Shown here piece after piece: positions 6,869 to 12,068 of a stretch of 12,068 nt of DNA. This DNA comes from Victivallis vadensis. Lineage in GTDB: Bacteria > Verrucomicrobiota > Lentisphaeria > Victivallales > GWF2-50-93. The notes under the pieces were generated by a model. It ran no database searches. It was not told the origin of the DNA and saw only the letters and a list, made by a program, of their open reading frames with translations. Location: NCBI GenBank assembly GCA_020718525.1, contig DYRX01000105.1, forward strand, positions 1 to 12,068, in the 5' to 3' direction. Every line of letters begins with the position of its first letter. Position 1 is the stretch's first letter. The translations under genes were made by a program, and so were the position numbers.

Positions 6869-8548
6869 TCACTCCCTTTTTGCCGCTCTGTTCAGCGCGG
6901 AAAAAACTGCGTGAATTGCGGCATGTTCGATGTTCGGGTTTTCGCCGGCCCCATAGAAAAGCCTGGAATCGCCCGCTATTTTTATTCCTACATACGCGAC
7001 GGCGGTGGCATCGGCAGTTACGCCGAGAGCCTGCTCGGAAAAATCCTCCAGGACGAAGTCTGGAACTTCCTTGTGGTGCTTCAGCGCGTGGACTGCCGCC
7101 GAAATGGGGCCGTTGCCTTCGCCGTCAAGTTCGCCTTTTTTGCCGTTGATCATTAGGCTGAGCTTCATCTTGACCACATTGTTTGTGCTTCCCGAAGCGG
7201 AAATCCGGAATTTGTCCAGCAGATAGGGTCCTTTCACATTGAAGAAAGTCTCCTTGAAGACATTGAGCAGTTCGAAGGAGCTCACTTCCTTCTGGGAGTC
7301 GTCTGCAAGCTTCTGAACGGCGTCTCCGATGTCCGGATGCATGTTCTTGGGCGGCAGATAGCCAAACTCGTTTTCGAGGACATATGCGGCTCCGCCCTTG
7401 CCTGACTGGCTGTTGATCCTTATCAGGCGCTCGTATCTCCTGCCGAGATCGGATGGATCCACATGGAGATAGGGGACTTTCCAGGCGCAGTGGAATATTT
7501 CCTGAGCCTTCTTCTTTGACTGCATCCCTTTGCGTATGGCATCCTGGTGCGAGCCGGAAAATGCGGTGAAGACAAGCTCTCCCGCGTAGGGATGCCTCGG
7601 ATGCACAAGTATTCCGGAAGCGGATTCGACAATTCGCACAATTCCGCTCATGTCCGAAAAATCCAGGCCTGTGGCGATGCCTCTGGAATGCAGGTTGAGC
7701 GCCATGGTGACCAGATCAACGTTTCCAGTGCGCTCTCCGTGGCCGAACAATGTGCCTTCAACACGTTCTCCGCCGGCAAGAAGAGCCATTTCTGTCGCCG
7801 CGACAGCACAGCCCTGATCGTTGTGCGCATGCAGGCTCACAGTTGTTTCGGAGCAGTATGCATAATGCTTCTTGAAATATTCGATCATGTCGGCGTACTG
7901 GTAGGGAGGCCGCCTTTCGACCGTCGCAGGCAGATTCAGTATGAAGTCGCGCTTTTCAGATTTGCCCCATGCCTGCTTCACTTGATTGCAGACATCCACG
8001 ACAAAGTCCGGATCGCTGTCAGTGAACTCCTCCGGAGAAAATTCGTAGGCAATATTGCCTGCGAACCCAGCCGAGGCGGCGGCGTCGAGAATCATCTTTG
8101 TCCCGTCAACCGCCATTTTTCTGACATCGTCCCTGCTTTTTCCAAAGACGACCCTTCCGTGCAGATCGGATGTCGCGACGTAGCAGTGTATGATCGCCTT
8201 GCGGACTCCCTTCAGCGATTCGACTGTCCTGTCAATCAGATGCTTCCTTGCCTGGGTCAGGACGGAGATCCTGACATCATCCGGGACATGTCCGCAGTCA
8301 ATGAGTTCCCTGACGAAGTCGAAGTCGTCCTGGGATGCGGAGGGGAACCCTACTTCGATTTCCTTGAAGCCTATTCTGCAGAGGGCCTTGAAATAGGAAA
8401 GCTTTTTCTGGGGAGTCATGGGGACTGGCAATGCCTGGTTGCCGTCTCTCAAATCAACCGAACACCAAATCGGGCTTTTCGCGATCGTCCGGTCCGGCCA
8501 TTCCCTGTTCTTGATGGGGATCGGCTCCGGACAAAGATATTTTGGCAT
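6869..8548 (-). CDS. leuA: 2-isopropylmalate synthase (long type)
   Basis: This enzyme condenses acetyl-CoA with 2-oxoisovalerate to 2-isopropylmalate, the first committed step of leucine synthesis, in the cytoplasm. The product from ATG 8548 is 559 residues, typical of the LeuA group with PIWCSVDLRDGNQAL (26-40), where Arg34 and Asp35 are the catalytic and metal-binding pair. HAHND (240-244) supplies metal-ligand histidines, and GHGERTGNVDL (269-279) is the family signature. The C-terminal part, about 430-555, fits the leucine-binding regulatory domain, so feedback inhibition is expected. The open frame extends to 8716, but the extra 56 residues are low-complexity (SSFFFF), lack a ribosome site and exceed the family start. 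MPKYLCPEP with AGGA 10 nt upstream fits better, though that spacing is long. A DD-peptidase gene follows 4 nt later. The rest of the leu pathway is not in the window. Confidence 0.9.
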   Translation of the reverse strand: MPKYLCPEPIPIKNREWPDRTIAKSPIWCSVDLRDGNQALPVPMTPQKKLSYFKALCRIGFKEIEVGFPSASQDDFDFVRELIDCGHVPDDVRISVLTQARKHLIDRTVESLKGVRKAIIHCYVATSDLHGRVVFGKSRDDVRKMAVDGTKMILDAAASAGFAGNIAYEFSPEEFTDSDPDFVVDVCNQVKQAWGKSEKRDFILNLPATVERRPPYQYADMIEYFKKHYAYCSETTVSLHAHNDQGCAVAATEMALLAGGERVEGTLFGHGERTGNVDLVTMALNLHSRGIATGLDFSDMSGIVRIVESASGILVHPRHPYAGELVFTAFSGSHQDAIRKGMQSKKKAQEIFHCAWKVPYLHVDPSDLGRRYERLIRINSQSGKGGAAYVLENEFGYLPPKNMHPDIGDAVQKLADDSQKEVSSFELLNVFKETFFNVKGPYLLDKFRISASGSTNNVVKMKLSLMINGKKGELDGEGNGPISAAVHALKHHKEVPDFVLEDFSEQALGVTADATAVAYVGIKIAGDSRLFYGAGENPNIEHAAIHAVFSALNRAAKRE

Positions 8549-8895
8549 GCTCTTCAAATCCTGTTCCTCCAAATGATTTTGCGCGCTGTAAATCTTGCGC
8601 CCGCTAATATGTTTCCAAAAAGCATCTTTGCCAGTTGAAAAGAAAAAAAAAGAGGACATTGTTACGCTCTGTTTTAGCCGTGGATGAAGCTTGCATTGAA
8701 ATGTCGCTGGAATCATCGGGAGCTTATGAAGGAATCATTCTCAGCATTCTTTCCGCCTTTCACAAGCGGAATATTTATCACATCATATTGCGCAGTAACA
8801 GGTTGTAGCAGGAAAAATCGCCTGACACCAAACCTGGTCGCGCCACGGGACCATGCCGCCACGAATGTCTCGGTCACGCAGAAGGGGGCGTTTGC
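8549..8895. promoter_or_regulatory. Divergent intergenic region between leuA and the MetF-like gene
   Basis: This 347-nt region must hold promoters for both directions. I see a hairpin TTCCGC-N9-GCGGAA at 8751-8771 and TATGAT (minus strand, 8790-8785), which could be a -10 box for leuA, but without a convincing -35 box. A 71-residue open frame (8684-8899) overlaps the downstream ATG but has no ribosome site and no recognisable sequence. I could not fit a T-box, SAM, cobalamin or folate riboswitch. Confidence 0.5.
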
Positions 8896-10326
8896 ATGAC
8901 TCAGAAGAACATACAGCTTGAAATGACCTTTGAGAAAGTGCCCAACGTGTTCCGCTCCAACATGGAGGGGGGCAATTTCACGGTTCTTTTTGAAATTCCC
9001 AGCCCGTCAAAAAACGACGATTTTTCGGCATCCGCGTCATTTCTTTCCGCCATGGAGGGCGCAATCATGGGGGTGGACAAGACCCTCACCGGCCTTGCTA
9101 TCACGGACAGAACCAAGTCCGCAGATTCCTGCGAGCCTGCGGATTTCGCAAACAGCCTTCTACCTGAATCGAAGGGCAGAACCCTCGTGTTTCTCAGTGG
9201 CAAAGACTTGACCATCAAGGACATGAACGACAAGATAGAGAAATGCAGATCTTCGAATCTCTTCAACATTGCCGCAGTCAGCGGGGACTATCTTATGCCC
9301 GATGGGAGTGTGCCCAAGCGCAGTCGGAGAAGCTACGTGGAAAGCGTCCACACTCTTGCGGCGCTCGCGGAGCGCAAGGATCCGGATATCTATGCCGGCT
9401 CGGCTGTCAATCCCTATATCTACACGGCGCCTGGAATATATTCCCAATACTATTCCCTCGTCAAGAAAATCAAGCGGGGTGCCTCCTTTGTTGTTTCACA
9501 GGCAGGCTGGGACATGGTCAAACTTCAGGAGCTGAAGTGGTTTCTGGAATCAAGGGAACTGCATGCGCCTGTCATATCCAGGCTTTTTCTGCTGACACCG
9601 GAAATTGTCCACGATATAGTTTCGGGGAGGCGTCCCGGCATCTACATGTCCCGGGACATGGGCAAGATCATCGAAAGGGAGTCGAAGTACGGTTCGGCGC
9701 AGTTTCTTTCCGCCCAGTGGCGGCGGCTTCAGCTCAAGGCGGCCGGAGCAAAGCTGATAGGTTGTTCAGGAATAATGATTTCAGGTCTGGAACGGCCTGA
9801 GCATGTGCCGACAATATGCCAGAAGATATCCGAGGCGCTCAAGGAATTCAGCAGTTTCGAAGACTGGCGCCAGGCATATGTGAATTATCTTTCTAAAGCA
9901 GACATGGCACCGTATCCCAAGCGCTTCTACATGTTCGAAAATCTTTTCACCAGACAGCATCCCGAAGTCAAAATCGCTTCAAAAGTCAAAGACTGCTCCC
10001 TCAGCGGCAGGGAAAAGCTCAGCTACCGGGTCTGCAAATTCCTATTCAAAAAGTCGAACGTGAAATTTTCCGGGGAGCAGTTCATGGCTAAAAAGCTCTT
10101 CGCATCATGCAAGTCATGCAGTTACTGCCGACTGCCTCTGACACAGTTCGTATGCCCGGAAATCTGCCCCAAGGGAATGGCCAACGGACCTTGCGGAGGG
10201 ATCAAAATTGATGCGACCTGCGAAATTTCGGATTCAGAATGCGTCCACTCGAAGAGATTCAGGCTGGCGCTATGGAAGAATGAGCTGGACACGCTGGAAG
10301 ATCGCTTTATCAGGGCGCCAGGCTGA
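8896..10326 (+). CDS. Methylenetetrahydrofolate reductase-like protein fused to a MetV-type Cys-rich domain
   Basis: The N-terminal half (about 28-310) resembles the MetF TIM barrel, which reduces 5,10-methylene- to 5-methyl-tetrahydrofolate with FAD. FTVLFEIPSPSK (28-39) holds Glu33, matching the catalytic Glu of FEFFPP; AAVSGDYLMPDG (126-137) holds Asp131, like the LRGD Asp; and FVVSQAGWD (198-206) holds Gln202, like the FFITQ Gln. The C-terminal part (about 395-476) is the MTHFR C-terminal/MetV type, with CKSCSYC (405-411), CPEICPKGMANGPCGG (420-435), C442 and C449: eight Cys in all, likely binding zinc or an iron-sulfur cluster. In acetogens MetF and MetV are separate chains; here they are joined, with barrel residues diverged. 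AAGGGGG lies 7 nt before the ATG. The DUF1015 gene follows after 50 nt, probably in one operon. The reaction and electron donor are inferred. Confidence 0.75.
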   Translation: MTQKNIQLEMTFEKVPNVFRSNMEGGNFTVLFEIPSPSKNDDFSASASFLSAMEGAIMGVDKTLTGLAITDRTKSADSCEPADFANSLLPESKGRTLVFLSGKDLTIKDMNDKIEKCRSSNLFNIAAVSGDYLMPDGSVPKRSRRSYVESVHTLAALAERKDPDIYAGSAVNPYIYTAPGIYSQYYSLVKKIKRGASFVVSQAGWDMVKLQELKWFLESRELHAPVISRLFLLTPEIVHDIVSGRRPGIYMSRDMGKIIERESKYGSAQFLSAQWRRLQLKAAGAKLIGCSGIMISGLERPEHVPTICQKISEALKEFSSFEDWRQAYVNYLSKADMAPYPKRFYMFENLFTRQHPEVKIASKVKDCSLSGREKLSYRVCKFLFKKSNVKFSGEQFMAKKLFASCKSCSYCRLPLTQFVCPEICPKGMANGPCGGIKIDATCEISDSECVHSKRFRLALWKNELDTLEDRFIRAPG

Positions 10327-10376
10327 AGAATTGTTGTCCATTTAAGAAGCAACGCAACAAAATATGGAGGATTTAA

Positions 10377-11612
10377 ATGGCGAAGATCTACTCGTTCAAC
10401 GGACTGCTTCCCACACCTGAAACTGCCCGGCTTGTCGCTTCGGTTCCCTACGATGTGGTGAACAGCGAGGAGGCGGCAAGGCTCGCCGAGGGAAACAGGC
10501 TCAGCTTTCTCCGCATCTCGCGCCCCGAGATCGAGCTTCCGCCAGGCACGGATCTCCATTCCGACACCGCATACGCTAAAGCCGCGTCAAATTTCAAGCG
10601 TCTCATAAAAGACGCCCTGCTTTCTTTTGACCCGGAAAAGAATATTTATGTCTATTCTCTGAAAATGGGAGAGCACAGGCAGACAGGACTCGCCGCGGTC
10701 TTTTCAGTTGATGAATACGATTCCGGAATCATAAAGAAGCATGAAAAGACCAGGAAGGACAAGGAGGACGACAGGACGCGGCACATAGTCGAGCTCAAGG
10801 CGCAGACGGGACCGGTTTTTCTGACATACAAGGATCTTCCCAAGATAGACGCGCTGGTTTCCGAGATCACCTCCGAGCCGCCTCTCTTCGATTTCGTAGC
10901 ACCAGATGGCATTTCCCACAAGCTCTGGAAGGCGGGCGTCGCAAGATCATCGAAGCTTTCCGAATTTTTTGAATCCATTCCAGCCCTCTACATAGCCGAC
11001 GGGCATCACAGAGCCGCCGCCGCCTCGAGAACCAGGGCCGAAATGCGCAGATCAAACCCGTCGCACAGCGGAAACGAGGACTATAACCGCTTTATGGCTG
11101 TCGTCTTTCCGTCCTCGCAGTTGAAAGTCCTTCCATACAACAGAGTGGTCAAGGACATGAATGGTCTTTCGGACGAGGCGTTCCTCACCGCCGTCTCAAA
11201 GAAATTCTCCATTACTCCCGCAAAGTCCCCATCTCCGCAGTCCCAGTCGGAAATCTGCATGTATTTCAGAGGAAAATGGCGGTCTCTGCGCCCGAACTTC
11301 GACATCTCGTCTCTGGGACCGATCGAGGCGCTCGATGTAAGCATCCTTCAGGACAACCTGCTCGGACCTCTGCTCGGGATTGACGATCCAAAAACGGACA
11401 AGCGCATTGATTTTGTGGGCGGAATACGTGGAACCGCAGAGCTCGAGAAGCTTGTGGACTCCGGAGCATTCGCAGTCGCCTTTTCAATGTATCCGACAAG
11501 CGTTTCACAAGTCATGGCAGTGTCTGACAATGGCGGAATCATGCCACCGAAATCAACATGGTTCGAGCCAAAACTCAGGGACGGAATGGTCTGCCACTGC
11601 TTTTCCAGATGA
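10377..11612 (+). CDS. DUF1015 family protein
   Basis: This is a 411-residue cytoplasmic protein of the DUF1015 family, which is widespread in bacteria and some archaea; I know of no settled function. Conserved family stretches are visible: VASVPYDVVNSEEA (25-38) near the N-terminus, KKHEKTRKDKEDDR (121-134), YIADGHHRAAAA (211-222) and, near the C-terminus, MPPKSTWFEPKLRDGM (389-404). ADGHHR resembles the nucleotide-binding DGxHR motif of ParB/sulfiredoxin-fold proteins, a group that includes free-serine kinases, so an ATP-dependent small-molecule activity is a possible but unproven reading. GGAGG (10366-10370) lies 6 nt before the ATG. It follows the MetF-like gene by 50 nt on the same strand, suggesting shared transcription and perhaps a link to one-carbon or serine metabolism. 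No signal peptide or membrane segment is seen. Confidence 0.8.
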   Translation: MAKIYSFNGLLPTPETARLVASVPYDVVNSEEAARLAEGNRLSFLRISRPEIELPPGTDLHSDTAYAKAASNFKRLIKDALLSFDPEKNIYVYSLKMGEHRQTGLAAVFSVDEYDSGIIKKHEKTRKDKEDDRTRHIVELKAQTGPVFLTYKDLPKIDALVSEITSEPPLFDFVAPDGISHKLWKAGVARSSKLSEFFESIPALYIADGHHRAAAASRTRAEMRRSNPSHSGNEDYNRFMAVVFPSSQLKVLPYNRVVKDMNGLSDEAFLTAVSKKFSITPAKSPSPQSQSEICMYFRGKWRSLRPNFDISSLGPIEALDVSILQDNLLGPLLGIDDPKTDKRIDFVGGIRGTAELEKLVDSGAFAVAFSMYPTSVSQVMAVSDNGGIMPPKSTWFEPKLRDGMVCHCFSR

Positions 11613-11631
11613 AGCTTGCTTGTACGTATTC

Positions 11632-11659
11632 AGTAAACTACGTTCGTTTACAGAGTCCG
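11632..11659 (+). repeat. 28-bp palindromic repeat, copy 2
   Basis: This is the same sequence and orientation as 512-539, with one mismatch at 11655. The match is extended on the left by CGTATTCAG (11625-11633), which also appears in the diverged relative at 413-421. It begins 19 nt after the stop codon of the DUF1015 gene, so it could double as the 3' end hairpin of that transcript (GTAAAC/GTTTAC stem), although no T tract follows. Confidence 0.75.
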
Positions 11660-11696
11660 CACTAAAATAAAATGCGAAATCGTCTTTTATGTGATT

Positions 11697-11712
11697 ATAT
11701 TTCTAGAAATAT
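11697..11712. repeat. AT-rich 16-bp perfect palindrome
   Basis: ATATTTCTAGAAATAT is perfectly self-complementary. It is flanked by GTGA (11691-11694) and TCAC (11714-11717), which can extend the stem after a small asymmetric bulge. It lies about 85 nt past the DUF1015 stop. It may be a transcript-end hairpin or a protein-binding site. Confidence 0.4.
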
Positions 11713-11805
11713 TTCACAAAAATTGCGGAGCTCGCAGTCCGTCGCTGTTTAATTTCAGATGTCCGAAACTCCGTGATTTTTCAGTTGCACTTTTTTGCCA
11801 TTTCC

Positions 11806-11985
11806 AGCCGCAACGCGGCTATGTGATATAGTCTGGGGTTTCAACCCCAGGACAGGGAAATGGAAGCCATTGCGTCCTGTAGGGACGGTGCAGGGAACAG
11901 CGTGCCTTCAGCACGCATGATCCTGTTTTACGATGTATTCCTATGGTTGAAACCATAGGCTAGGTCCCTCAGCCACTCCGCGGCT
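11806..11985. repeat. Hairpin array (right flank)
   Basis: There are six hairpins in 180 nt: AGCCGC-AAC-GCGGCT (11806-11820), CTGGGGTT-TC-AACCCCAG (11833-11850), CGTCC-TGTAG-GGACG (11873-11887), GCGTGC-CTTCA-GCACGC (11900-11916), CCTATGGTT-GA-AACCATAGG (11940-11959) and AGCCAC-TCC-GCGGCT (11971-11985, one mismatch). The first two and the last two form facing units: read on its own strand, the right-hand pair has the same order (AGCCGC stem, then a TTTCAA-loop stem) with another stem sequence. The CTTCA loop is shared with the left-flank array. No reading frame or transposase is associated in this window. Confidence 0.8.
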
Positions 11986-12045
11986 AAAGAAGTTCCACTT
12001 CTCTTTTCTTTCTGTGCCACTTTCATTTTCACATGTCAAATCGGA

Positions 12046-12053
12046 TAAGGAGG
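12046..12053 (+). promoter_or_regulatory. Ribosome binding site of a gene beyond the window edge
   Basis: TAAGGAGG is a near-perfect Shine-Dalgarno sequence on the plus strand, 15 nt from the end of the window. The only start-like codon inside is TTG at 12066-12068, 12 nt away, which is rather far. A gene starting at or just past the edge is likely but cannot be read. Confidence 0.45.
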
Positions 12054-12068
12054 AAGAATCAAATATTG

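Larger units (their letters stand above)
11660..12045. other. Gene-free right flank
   Basis: I find no coding region here. It contains a perfect 16-bp palindrome at 11697-11712 and a hairpin array from 11806 to 11985, both listed separately. The remaining sequence is AT-rich and shows nothing recognisable. Confidence 0.6.

Noticed and set aside
7547..8638. 363-residue plus-strand frame across leuA
   Set aside because: It is antisense to clear LeuA signature motifs, so it is a codon-bias shadow.
8549..8716. N-terminal extension of LeuA from the longer open frame
   Set aside because: It is low-complexity, has no ribosome site at either upstream ATG, and makes the protein 56 residues longer than the family. 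The start at 8548 fits better.
8821..8890. T-box, cobalamin or SAM riboswitch suggested by GC-rich words such as GCCACGGGACC
   Set aside because: The conserved core motifs of these classes do not line up on either strand, and the possible stems are short and imperfect.
8684..8899. 71-residue plus-strand frame overlapping the start of the MetF-like gene
   Set aside because: It has no ribosome binding site, no recognisable motif and an ordinary intergenic composition. It overlaps the ATG only by the chance TGA in ATGA.

Overview
This window reads as a stretch of bacterial chromosome with compactly packed housekeeping genes, flanked on both sides by gene-free DNA full of small hairpins. I see no rRNA, tRNA, CRISPR array, transposase or phage gene. 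GC is moderate. Shine-Dalgarno sites are clear, and GTG or TTG starts appear. The gene content (long-type 2-isopropylmalate synthase, a DUF1015 protein, a MetF-MetV type fusion, a secreted EF-hand protein) together with arrays of palindromes suggests an anaerobic or gut-type lineage in or near the PVC group (Lentisphaerota/Verrucomicrobiota-like). This placement is inference only; there is no marker RNA to test it.

Layout. Positions 1-581 hold no gene. They contain an array of hairpins with an inverted-symmetric layout (38-254), a further hairpin pair (275-315), and copies of a short palindromic repeat. Six gene products follow on the minus strand, read from right to left: leuA (2-isopropylmalate synthase, 8548-6869), a membrane-anchored D-Ala-D-Ala carboxypeptidase-like protein (6864-5788) that starts 4 nt after leuA, a secreted five-EF-hand protein (5664-5062) closed by a strong intrinsic terminator (5014-5047), a CbpA-type J-domain cochaperone (4974-3970), a six-hairpin glucosidase-like protein split into two overlapping frames (3938-3495 and 3571-1961), and aspartate ammonia-lyase (1964-582). 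The glucosidase stop and the aspA start overlap as ATGA.

Divergent from leuA, across a 347-nt intergenic region, two genes run on the plus strand: a fusion of a methylenetetrahydrofolate reductase barrel with a Cys-rich MetV-type C-terminal domain (8896-10326), and a DUF1015 protein (10377-11612). Positions 11613-12068 again hold no gene, only a near-exact second copy of the 28-bp repeat, a 16-bp palindrome and a second hairpin array. A good ribosome binding site at the right edge suggests that another gene begins just outside.

The genes cover leucine synthesis, one-carbon/folate chemistry, aspartate/fumarate interconversion, glucan or disaccharide breakdown, protein folding and cell-wall trimming. 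No single pathway unites them. The observations most worth checking are the single-base frameshift that splits the glucosidase gene, the hairpin arrays with conserved loops and changing but still paired stems, and the MetF-MetV fusion next to a DUF1015 protein carrying a DGHHR motif.
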